DNA of 17,807 nucleotides from DAOUMU01 sp034409055 (GTDB lineage Bacteria > Chloroflexota > Anaerolineae > 4572-78 > J111): assembly GCA_034409055.1 (NCBI GenBank), contig DAOUMU010000404.1:1-17807 (forward strand), given 5' to 3'. Shown here one piece after another: positions 6,549-13,965 of this stretch. The position numbers and the translations under genes are program-made. Each line of letters begins with the position of its first letter. Positions within the stretch are counted from its first letter, which is position 1. Under the pieces are notes generated by a model. The model did no database searches, was not told where the DNA came from, and saw only the letters and a program-made list of their open reading frames with translations.

Positions 6549-8888
6549 TTAAGAAAATCTTGATGCTCTCCGTGGTCGCATCAACCACCGCCGCAGGCCA
6601 AACCTGACCGGATCGTGGCGTTTGACCATAATTACCGTTGTCAAAGCTTCCTCGGCCACGCGCTGTGGAATAGAACCAAACAGGGATTGCTCCAGCAACC
6701 CTTCTTCCGAAGCGCCGATAATAATCTGGTCAAAGTTAGTCGCCTCGCGGAGAATACCCTCTACCACCCCGTCAGCCGGGACAATGCGTAACTCAAGGGG
6801 CCACGTCTCAATGTCCAGGTCCTTGAGCAAGGTTTTACGCCGTTGTTCGCAGGTTTTATCGTCACTGCCGGCCGAGATCAGGTTAAGGGCGATGACCTCG
6901 GGCCGCTGTCCGGTGCGCTGCTCAATCGTGTCGGCTTCGGTGATGGCCAACTCCAGCGCCAGGCGGGCATTGGGTCCGCCGGCAATCGGCACCAGGATGC
7001 GGTTTGGCAATCCAATCCGGCGCAGACGCACCACGGCCAGGTCACAGGGTGGATTCTTGGTCATCAGGTCGATGATCGAGCCGAATGCCTGGCTTTTACT
7101 CTGGGTGTAGCCGGGCCAGCCTAATATCATGAGATTAGCCTCTCGCGCACGGGCAGCGCTAATGATTGAACTGACCACATCCCGGCCCAGGCGTAGCATA
7201 GTGCGGACCGGGATATCGAACTCCTGGCCAATGCTGATGACCTCTTCTAAAACAGGCCGGCCCTGGCGCAAAAAAGCACGCCCATCGGTGACCCCCATTT
7301 GAGGTGGCACCTTGATTACGTGCAGGGCAAATAGTTCTCCGTGATTGGCCTGGGCAAAAAGTGCCCCCAGCCGGGCCAACTGACGGGCGGCCGCTTCGTT
7401 GGCCACCGGCATCAAGACCGAGTAATCACGCGCGGCTATTGTCTCTTCAAGCAAGACGGTGTCTTCTTCTTTGGCCGCTTCTGCAATAGCCCCGTGTTGG
7501 CTATAAACCACCAGCCCTAAAAGTAACCAGATAATGGTCACCACCCAGGCAATGGGACTCAACCGGCTCAACTCAATGGCCAGGATAAGCTGAATAGCGA
7601 TAGAGAAATATTGCAGCCAGGGTACAAATGGTACTCGAAAGGGACGTTTGATGTCGGGTCGCGTTTTACGCATGCGCACCAGAGCGATGTTGACCATCAG
7701 GAAGAGCAACAAAAAGGTAATTGAGGCTCCGGAAGCCACATCGGCCACGGGCAACCACACCGCCACCAGCATGACCAGTAACCCACTAATCCAGATAGCC
7801 CAGTGGGGTGTTTTATTGCGCGGGTGAATCCGGCCAAAAACAGCCGGTAAGTCACGGTCGCGTCCCATAGCGAAGGAAACCCGGCTGCTGGAGTAGACCG
7901 TGGCGTTTAGGGCCGACATGGTGGAGGCCAACCCACCCAGGATCATGATCAAGGCCCCGTAGGGCATAATCGCCCGCGCCGTTTCGACCATAGCCCGTTC
8001 TCCATTTTCACCCAGATACATCCAGTTTGGCAGGCCAGAGTCTTGTTGTAACGCCCCCACCGAGACAAAGGCCACCGCCAAATAAATAATGACCACAATA
8101 CCAATGGCCAGGAAAATGGCCCGAGGAATATTCCGTCCCGGCTCCTTGACCTCTTCGCCGCTCTGGGCGATGATTTCGTATCCTTCAAAAGCGACAAAGG
8201 TCAAGCCCATGGCTAAAACCAATCCCCCGACGCCATGCGGCAGCGGACCGGGGTCGCGCATAAAGTTGTCAGTCCAGTCAGGAATATTGAGTATCGCCCG
8301 CAGGCCAAAGAAAACCAGCAGGCCCAGCACAACTACTTTGAAGATGGTGATAATGTTCCCCACCAAACCTGTTTCTGAAGACCCCCGCACGTTGATGACA
8401 ATAAAGATCAGGGCGACCACGACAGCAAACACCTTGACCGCCACCTGTTCGCTGGTCAAACCCCACATGACGACATCATCACCCAGACCAACGCCAGCCA
8501 ATTCCAGTAACTCGGTAAAAAAGGTGCCAAACAAAACGGCATACAGGCTACAGGCGACCGAATGTGAAAACCAGGAAATCCAGCCGGCGTAAAAGCCGTA
8601 GATACGGGCCAGGCCCTCCTTGACCCAGGCGTAGCCACCACCGGCCTGGGGATAGGCTGAACCCAATTCAGCATAGGTCAGACCGGTCAGGCTGGTCACC
8701 ACACCATTTAGAAAAAAGGCCAGTAACAGACCCACCGGTCCCGCTTCACCAGCGGCGATACCGGTTAACCCAAAAATACCGGCCCCAATCATGGCTCCAA
8801 CACCGATCATTGTCACGTCGAACAAGCCCAGATCACGACTGAGCGAAACTTGAAACCGCCGGGAAGTCGGTTGCGGGATGGTTTCCAT
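6549..8888 (-). CDS. APC-superfamily amino acid permease with two C-terminal universal-stress-protein domains
   Basis: The 779-residue protein has an APC transporter domain at about 12-465 with roughly 12 membrane helices; the first carries the signature GVGAMIGAGIFGLTG, and helix 6 the GLTFVAFEGYE region. Two cytoplasmic USP domains follow (about 480-622 and 626-757). The first has an intact ATP-binding pattern G-x2-G-x9-GS (GWPG ... FGS); in the second the middle glycine is glutamate (GASE ... FGS). The family transports amino acids or amines with a cation; fused USP domains are thought to sense nucleotide or stress state. The frame is open from a TTG at 8912, but the ATG at 8888 is better: AGGAGC at 8901-8896 sits 7 nt upstream. 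The gene is transcribed divergently from the glycosidase gene, from a promoter about 310 bp upstream with a structured leader. The substrate is not predictable from the sequence. Confidence 0.93.
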   Translation of the reverse strand: METIPQPTSRRFQVSLSRDLGLFDVTMIGVGAMIGAGIFGLTGIAAGEAGPVGLLLAFFLNGVVTSLTGLTYAELGSAYPQAGGGYAWVKEGLARIYGFYAGWISWFSHSVACSLYAVLFGTFFTELLELAGVGLGDDVVMWGLTSEQVAVKVFAVVVALIFIVINVRGSSETGLVGNIITIFKVVVLGLLVFFGLRAILNIPDWTDNFMRDPGPLPHGVGGLVLAMGLTFVAFEGYEIIAQSGEEVKEPGRNIPRAIFLAIGIVVIIYLAVAFVSVGALQQDSGLPNWMYLGENGERAMVETARAIMPYGALIMILGGLASTMSALNATVYSSSRVSFAMGRDRDLPAVFGRIHPRNKTPHWAIWISGLLVMLVAVWLPVADVASGASITFLLLFLMVNIALVRMRKTRPDIKRPFRVPFVPWLQYFSIAIQLILAIELSRLSPIAWVVTIIWLLLGLVVYSQHGAIAEAAKEEDTVLLEETIAARDYSVLMPVANEAAARQLARLGALFAQANHGELFALHVIKVPPQMGVTDGRAFLRQGRPVLEEVISIGQEFDIPVRTMLRLGRDVVSSIISAARAREANLMILGWPGYTQSKSQAFGSIIDLMTKNPPCDLAVVRLRRIGLPNRILVPIAGGPNARLALELAITEADTIEQRTGQRPEVIALNLISAGSDDKTCEQRRKTLLKDLDIETWPLELRIVPADGVVEGILREATNFDQIIIGASEEGLLEQSLFGSIPQRVAEEALTTVIMVKRHDPVRFGLRRWLMRPRRASRFS

Positions 8889-8975
8889 TAAAGAAGCTCC
8901 TTTTTCTACCAAAAGTTAAATTGATGAATAAACATTTTACGACTTGTGTAATTAGTTCACCTTCCCGGAAGCTAA

Positions 8976-9130
8976 AGCGGACCACATTAGACAAAATATG
9001 GCTACGAGGGCAAATTTTGCTCCATATAAAGCTAATGTAGTCTCAGTACATCCAAATTTGCTCTAGCTGGACTAGTGCGAAGCCTCCCCGTGGGACAGTC
9101 CAGCGGCCAAAACGCGGACTGTGGTCCGCT
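8976..9130 (-). ncRNA. Structured 5' leader element of the permease gene: candidate cis-regulatory RNA of unknown class
   Basis: AGCGGACCACA (8976-8986) and TGTGGTCCGCT (9120-9130) form a perfect 11-bp closing stem around 133 nt. Inside are two further helices: ACATTAG/CTAATGT (8984-8990/9032-9038) stacked on ATATGG/CCATAT (8996-9001/9022-9027) and GCAAA/TTTGC (9010-9014/9016-9020); and GCTGGACT/AGTCCAGC (9066-9073/9097-9104) with an inner TCCC/GGGA. A local hairpin GCGGAC-TGTG-GTCCGC (9114-9129) competes with the closing stem, which suggests two alternative folds. The element lies in the predicted long untranslated leader of the permease gene. I do not recognise T-box, lysine, glycine or other known riboswitch motifs. 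A small non-autonomous mobile element with terminal inverted repeats is the main alternative, though no target-site duplication is visible. Confidence 0.5.
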
Positions 9131-9201
9131 CCGAGCTTGAAAATTGGATCTACTGAGTATAGCTTTTGGGAAGGTTGTTCTCCTCTAACCTACAGATTAA
9201 C

Positions 9202-9230
9202 ATTTTACTATCAATCACGCCAGTTGTCAT
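9202..9230 (-). promoter_or_regulatory. Sigma-70-type promoter for the permease gene
   Basis: Read on the minus strand: -35 ATGACA (9230-9225, five of six consensus bases), a 17-bp spacer, -10 TAAAAT (9207-9202, five of six). The predicted start near 9195 gives a leader of about 300 nt that contains the structured element. A 10-bp copy of this -10 region (AACATTTTAC on the plus strand, 9199-9208) recurs at 8931-8940, downstream of the structured element but without a good -35, and might be a second start. Confidence 0.55.
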
Positions 9231-9281
9231 TTCAGGGATGGGGTTAGGGTTGAAATGAGATTTAACAAAACTTCTACTTTA

Positions 9282-9310
9282 TTGCTCCTCAAGCTTGGTG
9301 GTGCTATACT
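9282..9310 (+). promoter_or_regulatory. Promoter of the propeller/glycosidase gene, near-leaderless
   Basis: -35 TTGCTC (9282-9287), 17-bp spacer, -10 TATACT (9305-9310, five of six consensus bases). The transcript would start at about 9317, only about 3 nt before the ATG at 9320 or about 15 nt before the ATG at 9332. The rest of the 9131-9281 stretch holds only the divergent promoter; I see no gene in it. Confidence 0.55.
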
Positions 9311-9319
9311 TAATGCCTT

Positions 9320-11284
9320 ATGAGAAGCCGGATGCTAAAGAAACGTTTAGTGGCTATAATAGCCGGGCTGATGACTGTTTTGACGATCGTCATCGTTAGC
9401 CTGGTCTTTTACTATACCCAGGCCAATAAAAAAGCTCCTCAACCCATTCTGGCCTTTGCCTCCGACCGGAGCGGAACCGGTGACATTTTTGTTTTAGACC
9501 GGGAGGGCCAGATTTGCAACTTGACCGATCATCCCGGTGCCGACTGGGACCCGGTCTGGTCGCCGGATGGTACTATGCTGGCCTTCACCAGTCACCGTTC
9601 CGGCAATAGCGACATCTGGCTGCTGGCTATTGAGCAAACTAACGGCAAAGAAACCCGAGCTTACAATTTAACCAGCCATCCGAGTTGGGATTACAGCCCC
9701 ACCTGGTCGCCCAGCGGCCAGAGCGTAGCCTTTGTGTCCGAGCGAGACGGCGATCCCGAAATCTTTATCCAAAATCTTGAAGGAGATACGGCCATCCAGC
9801 TCACGTTTAACGAAGAGATGGATCGCCTGCCGGTCTGGTCGCCGGATGGCAAATATATTGCCTTTGCCGGAGTGCGTAACGGGGTTGAAGATGTTTATCG
9901 CATCCGGCCCGATGGCACCGATGAACAAATTGTTACCCCGCATCCCCTAAAAGGTACGGCTCCGGCCTGGTCACCTGATAGCCAACGCCTGGCCTTTATT
10001 GGTTGGGATGAAGAGAATCAACCGGGCATTTATATTATCGGTCCAGGGGCAGACGATTTGGAACTGCTCTATCAAAGTACCACCTGGCTTGGCTCGCTCG
10101 GCTGGTCGACCAATGGTGACTGGCTGACCTTTACTTCCTGGGAAAGTGGTAATCATGAGCTTTATGCCTTACCGGCCACCGGCGGCGCCCCGCCGGCCCG
10201 CCTGACCATTAATGATGCCTGGGATGATTTTCTGGCCATCAATCCTACCACTTCCTTTTCCGCCGTCTTACCCCAGGGAGTGGCTCAGGCTGCACCGGCC
10301 CTTAAACTACCTCCCAGGCCTGATTTTGCCACCGGTGTGAACCTGGCCGACCTGGGCATGGCCTATCTGATTAATGATATGGGCTTTGACTGGGCCAAGG
10401 GCTACGTCAATTGGGCCACCGTGGAACCGGAACCGGGCGAATTTCGCTGGATTGATCCGGATAACATCGTCAAAGCCTTTGGCGATCAAGAGGTCAAAAT
10501 TTTGATGCGTGTGCATGGTACGCCCCCCTGGGCCCGTCCCCAGGACACGCCCCTCAGCCACCCCCCCGACGATATGGCCGACTTTGCCAATTTTATGACC
10601 GCCCTGGTCACTCGCTACCAGGGCCAGGTGGCGGCCTATGAGATTTGGAACGAGCCGAATCTGTACTATGAGTGGGGTTATCTGACCCCTGACCCGGCGG
10701 CTTATACTGAAATGCTGAAAATAGCTTATACTGCCATCAAAAAAGTAGACTCCCAGGCCCTGGTCATCAGCGGGGGGTTGGCCACCACCGGCCACGGTTC
10801 TGCCTCCGCTTTCGGCGACCTGGACTTTTTGCAGGGGATGTATGAGGCCGGAGCCAAGGGCTACTTCGACGCCCTGGGCAGCCATCCTTATGCCTACGGA
10901 CAGGCCCCTGATGAACGGCATCCTGATGGATTATCTCTGGCCCGGGTGGAAGAGCAGCACCAGGTTATGGTCGCCAACGGCGATGACGACACTCCCATTT
11001 GGATTACCGAAGTGGGCTGGGTGCTGCAGACCAATTGGGACCTGGGCGAACACCAGGCCATTGGCGTGACCGAAGAACAACAGGCCGAATACCTGGCCAG
11101 AACTTACGCCAAAGTTCAGCTAGAGTGGCCTTTTGTCCAGGCCTTCTTCCTGTTTAATCTTGATTTTAGTACCGTGCCCTGGTACCCTGCCGCCGAGCCA
11201 ATGCGCTGGTACGCCATCCTCAATCCAGATCGAACGCCCCGCCCGGCCTATACCATTCTTCGCCAGACGATGCGCACCCAGTAA
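9320..11284 (+). CDS. Membrane-anchored TolB-like beta-propeller fused to a clan-A glycoside hydrolase domain
   Basis: The 654-residue protein starts with a signal anchor: basic MRSRMLKKR, then a hydrophobic helix at about 10-32, so the bulk should be extracytoplasmic. Residues about 43-315 carry at least five PD40/WD40-like blades with repeated WSPDG and FxSxRSGxxDI elements, as in TolB-type propellers. Residues about 335-650 look like a TIM-barrel glycosidase of clan GH-A: YEIWNEPNL gives the presumed acid/base Glu445 and WITEVGW the presumed nucleophile Glu564; the strand start KGYVNWATVEPEPGEF is typical of the GH5/GH39 type. The glycan target is unknown; the propeller may bind carbohydrate or a protein partner. 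An ATG at 9332 (residue 5), with GAGAAG 4 nt before it, is an alternative start. ProB follows after 5 bp. Confidence 0.85.
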   Translation: MRSRMLKKRLVAIIAGLMTVLTIVIVSLVFYYTQANKKAPQPILAFASDRSGTGDIFVLDREGQICNLTDHPGADWDPVWSPDGTMLAFTSHRSGNSDIWLLAIEQTNGKETRAYNLTSHPSWDYSPTWSPSGQSVAFVSERDGDPEIFIQNLEGDTAIQLTFNEEMDRLPVWSPDGKYIAFAGVRNGVEDVYRIRPDGTDEQIVTPHPLKGTAPAWSPDSQRLAFIGWDEENQPGIYIIGPGADDLELLYQSTTWLGSLGWSTNGDWLTFTSWESGNHELYALPATGGAPPARLTINDAWDDFLAINPTTSFSAVLPQGVAQAAPALKLPPRPDFATGVNLADLGMAYLINDMGFDWAKGYVNWATVEPEPGEFRWIDPDNIVKAFGDQEVKILMRVHGTPPWARPQDTPLSHPPDDMADFANFMTALVTRYQGQVAAYEIWNEPNLYYEWGYLTPDPAAYTEMLKIAYTAIKKVDSQALVISGGLATTGHGSASAFGDLDFLQGMYEAGAKGYFDALGSHPYAYGQAPDERHPDGLSLARVEEQHQVMVANGDDDTPIWITEVGWVLQTNWDLGEHQAIGVTEEQQAEYLARTYAKVQLEWPFVQAFFLFNLDFSTVPWYPAAEPMRWYAILNPDRTPRPAYTILRQTMRTQ

Positions 11285-11289
11285 CGCCT

Positions 11290-12393
11290 ATGAGAATAGT
11301 AATTAAAGTTGGCACCAACGTTCTCCGGGCCGGCACCGAGCGTCTCCACCGCCCCCGGCTGATTGATATTGCCCGCCAGATCGCCGACCTGAGCAGCGAA
11401 AAGCACGAGGTCATCCTGGTTTCCTCCGGAGCAATCTTTGCCGGTCGGGAGTTGCTGGGGGTGGCTCCCCCCGGCCAGAGAAAAGATATTCCCCACAAGC
11501 AAATGCTGGCCGCCGTCGGTCAGGGCCGTCTGCTGGCTCTTTACCAACAAATATTTGAGATGTATAACCTGACCGTGGCCCAGGCCCTGCTGACCCGATC
11601 CGACCTGGCCAACCGGACCCGTTACCTCAACGCCCGCAACACCCTGCAACTGTTACTGCGACGGGGCGTGGTGCCCATCGTCAATGAAAATGACGTGGTG
11701 GCCGTGGATGAAATAAAATTTGGCGATAACGACAACCTCTCCGGCATGGTGGCCAATTTAATCGACGCCGATCTGCTGGTTATCCTGACCGACCAGCCGG
11801 GCTTCTTTACGGCCGACCCCCGGCACCATGCCGATGCGCAATTAATCAAAGAAATCACCACGATTGACGATACGATTCGGGCTATGGCCGCCGGCAGCAG
11901 CAACAGCGACATCGGCACGGGCGGCATGATCACCAAAGTCGAGGCGGCTGAACTGGCCACCCGTTCCGGGACAGAGGTGGTGATTGCTCCCGGCAACGAA
12001 CCGGATTGTATCTTGCGGGTGGCCAGAGGCGAACCATTGGGCACCCGCTTTACCAGCCAAATCAGTCGTGTGGAAGAAAGCCGCAAACGCTGGATCTTGG
12101 CCGAAGCCTCGCAGGGATTGGTCAAAATCGACGACGGGGCGGCCGATGCCCTGATCCGGGGGGGCAAAAGCCTGCTGGTGGTAGGGGTGACCGAAGTCTT
12201 TGGTCAGTTCAGACGGGGGGCCACCATTCGTGTATTGAACAGCCAGGGCCAGGAAATCGGCCGGGGCCTGGCCAATTACAATGCCAACGATTTGCAAGCC
12301 ATCTGCGGCCAGCAATCCCATCAGATAGCCGACATTCTGGGCTACGACTACGGCCCGACGGCTATTCATCGAGATAACTTGGTGATTGGGTAA
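11290..12393 (+). CDS. proB: Glutamate 5-kinase
   Basis: The 367-residue protein has the standard two-domain ProB layout. The amino-acid-kinase domain (about 1-250) shows IKVGTNVL (5-12), VSSGAIFAGRELLG, NENDVVAVDEIKFGDNDNLS and IGTGGMITKVEAAELA. A C-terminal PUA domain (about 268-350) contains GLVKIDDGAADALIRGGKSL. It phosphorylates glutamate at the gamma-carboxylate in the cytoplasm, the first step of proline synthesis. The ATG start is 5 bp after the glycosidase stop codon with no clear Shine-Dalgarno sequence, so translation is probably coupled. The usual partner proA is not in the window, so the gene sits away from the rest of the pathway, or proA lies elsewhere. Confidence 0.96.
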   Translation: MRIVIKVGTNVLRAGTERLHRPRLIDIARQIADLSSEKHEVILVSSGAIFAGRELLGVAPPGQRKDIPHKQMLAAVGQGRLLALYQQIFEMYNLTVAQALLTRSDLANRTRYLNARNTLQLLLRRGVVPIVNENDVVAVDEIKFGDNDNLSGMVANLIDADLLVILTDQPGFFTADPRHHADAQLIKEITTIDDTIRAMAAGSSNSDIGTGGMITKVEAAELATRSGTEVVIAPGNEPDCILRVARGEPLGTRFTSQISRVEESRKRWILAEASQGLVKIDDGAADALIRGGKSLLVVGVTEVFGQFRRGATIRVLNSQGQEIGRGLANYNANDLQAICGQQSHQIADILGYDYGPTAIHRDNLVIG

Positions 12394-12554
12394 CTGTAGC
12401 AGGTAGCAGAAAGACCCTTAGAGGCTGGTCGGGCTAAAGTCGAAGGGGAGTTGTGAGCAAAGACCCTAGACTCTAAGCCTAAATTTCGCAGTTTCTAAAC
12501 TGAGCAAGAGAAACTGGGATTATCCTCCTCAACATTTCGCTGAATGGAACAACT
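12394..12554. other. Intergenic stretch with small repeats, no gene seen
   Basis: The 161-bp gap holds two tandem copies of GTAGCAG (12396-12409), a direct repeat AAAGACCCT (12410-12418 and 12459-12467), and CAGTTT (12489-12494), which can pair with AAACTG at 12497-12502 or 12511-12516. No convincing promoter or terminator was found. Whether the glucosyltransferase gene is co-transcribed with proB is open. Confidence 0.5.
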
Positions 12555-13835
12555 ATGGAAATCACAATTCTAGCGACGGGTTCAAGGGGCGATGTGCAGC
12601 CCTTCATTGCCTTGGGTGTCGGTTTACTACGGGCCGGCTATCAGGTGCACTTAATTAGCAATGCCGACCTGGAAAGTTTTGTTCGGCCTTACGGTTTAAA
12701 ATTCCACCCCCTCCAGGCTGACATGCACACCGTCATGCGGACCGACCTGGTACAAAACTATCTCGGTTCCAATAACCTCCTGGTAGGACTGAGACATTTT
12801 GCCGGCGCGGCGACCAGAATATATGCCCGCCTCGCCGGGCAAGCCTGGCAGGCCTGTCGGGAGACAACAGCATGCCTGATCTACAGTCTAATTGATCTTT
12901 ATGGCTATGACATCGCCCAAAAGCTGAACATTCCGGCCGTTCAGGTGCATCCCCAACCAATGACCCCGACCCGTGCCTTTCCGCCGCCACCCCTCAGTTG
13001 GCCTAACCTGGGCGGCGCCCTTAATCGCTTAACCTATCTTTTAGCTGAACCGGTTGGCTGGCACCTCATCTTTCGACGAATGATCAACCAGTTCCGGCAG
13101 GAAATCTTGGGACTACCGCCCATCGGCTTCAGGGGGGCGTTTACCCTGCATCGCCAACAAAAAATCCCTGTCTTGCAGCCCTTTAGTCCAACGGTGCTGC
13201 CCAGACCCAGTGACTGGCCTGCATGGGTGCATCTGACCGGTTACTGGTTTTTGCCTCCGCCGCCGGACTGGCAGCCATCGCCCGACCTGGTTGAATTCAT
13301 CAACGGTGGACCACCCCCGGTCTATGTAGGCTTTGGCAGTATGGCCAATCGAGAGCCAGAACCGATGACCCAACTGGTGCTGCAAGCCCTCGAGCTGTCT
13401 GGACAACGGGCTGTTCTGGCCAGCGGCTGGGGTGGTCTGGGTGGTGTCGATCTGCCGGAGGATGTCTTCTTGCTGGAGGCCGTACCCCACGACTGGCTTT
13501 TTCCCCGGATGGCGGCAATCGTGCATCATGGCGGGGCAGGCACAACCGCCACCGGTTTGCGGGCCGGGGTGCCGTCGGTGCTGGTGCCACACATTCAGGA
13601 TCAGTTCTTTTGGGGCAAGCGGGTCTATGAATTGGGCGTCGGGCCAAAACCGATTCCACGCAAAAAGCTCACGGCAGAAAAGTTGACGCAACGTATCATT
13701 GAAGCAAGCAACGATGGGGCGATGCAAGAGCGAGCTCGGCAAATCGGGGCGCAAATTCAGGCTGAAAACGGCATCGGGCAGGCGATTGAGGTGATTCGGC
13801 GGTATATCGGCCAATTGACCCTGGAGCTAGCCTGA
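12555..13835 (+). CDS. Sterol-glucosyltransferase-like glycosyltransferase (GT1, UGT-type)
   Basis: The 426-residue protein has a GT-B fold in two halves. The N-terminal acceptor half begins with ITILATGSRGDVQPF (about 3-17), the hallmark of the GT28-like N-domain of sterol 3-beta-glucosyltransferases and related glycopeptide transferases. The C-terminal donor half contains VYVGFGSM (about 256-263), VPHDWLFPRMAAIVHHGGAGTTATGL (about 312-337) and HIQDQFFWGKRV (about 346-357), which bind the UDP-sugar. Members transfer glucose or a related sugar from a nucleotide donor to a lipid or small hydrophobic acceptor at the inner membrane face. There is no signal peptide or membrane helix. Only a weak GGAA precedes the ATG. 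The acceptor could be a hopanoid, a sterol-like lipid or a carotenoid; the sequence does not decide. Confidence 0.9.
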   Translation: MEITILATGSRGDVQPFIALGVGLLRAGYQVHLISNADLESFVRPYGLKFHPLQADMHTVMRTDLVQNYLGSNNLLVGLRHFAGAATRIYARLAGQAWQACRETTACLIYSLIDLYGYDIAQKLNIPAVQVHPQPMTPTRAFPPPPLSWPNLGGALNRLTYLLAEPVGWHLIFRRMINQFRQEILGLPPIGFRGAFTLHRQQKIPVLQPFSPTVLPRPSDWPAWVHLTGYWFLPPPPDWQPSPDLVEFINGGPPPVYVGFGSMANREPEPMTQLVLQALELSGQRAVLASGWGGLGGVDLPEDVFLLEAVPHDWLFPRMAAIVHHGGAGTTATGLRAGVPSVLVPHIQDQFFWGKRVYELGVGPKPIPRKKLTAEKLTQRIIEASNDGAMQERARQIGAQIQAENGIGQAIEVIRRYIGQLTLELA

Positions 13836-13877
13836 TCCGGTCGGGAAGGGATACCCGCGCCTATAAGCCATCAACAG

Positions 13878-13913
13878 AGTGACAGGTTAACCTGGCCAGG
13901 GACAAATGTCACT
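13878..13913. repeat. Overlapping palindromes between two plus-strand genes
   Basis: AGTGACA (13878-13884) and TGTCACT (13907-13913) are a perfect 7-bp inverted repeat. Between and overlapping them are CAGGTTAACCTG (13883-13894) and CCTGGCCAGG (13891-13900), both perfect palindromes. This could be a weak terminator for the glucosyltransferase gene (it is followed by TTTCC, with no real T-run) or an operator for the promoter 18 bp downstream. Confidence 0.45.
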
Positions 13914-13930
13914 TTCCCCCAAATTCCCAC

Positions 13931-13959
13931 TTGACGGACTAGCTCATTTGTGCTAAGGT
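13931..13959 (+). promoter_or_regulatory. Candidate promoter of the PD-(D/E)XK-like gene
   Basis: -35 TTGACG (13931-13936, five of six consensus bases) is spaced 17 bp from TAAGGT (13954-13959), a poor -10 keeping only the first two bases and the last. The start would fall at about 13966, the A of the first ATG. The same bases (AAGGTGAGG) resemble a Shine-Dalgarno sequence for the second ATG at 13969, so the two readings compete. Confidence 0.35.
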
Positions 13960-13965
13960 GAGGCT

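Noticed and set aside
8976..9130. Insertion sequence or MITE
   Set aside because: The terminal inverted repeats fit, but there is no target-site duplication or transposase, and the internal helices plus the upstream promoter fit a leader RNA better. Kept as an alternative.
8976..9130. Known T-box or lysine riboswitch
   Set aside because: The T-box antiterminator consensus and lysine-riboswitch core motifs were not found on either strand.
10307..10921. 204-codon minus-strand open frame
   Set aside because: Antisense to the glycosidase domain with its two catalytic motifs; composition is low-information and no family is recognisable.
11622..12369. Two long minus-strand open frames opposite proB
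   Set aside because: ProB motifs are complete across the same bases; the antisense frames show no conserved protein pattern.
13113..13814. 233-codon minus-strand open frame
   Set aside because: Antisense to the donor-binding half of the glucosyltransferase, which carries clear motifs.
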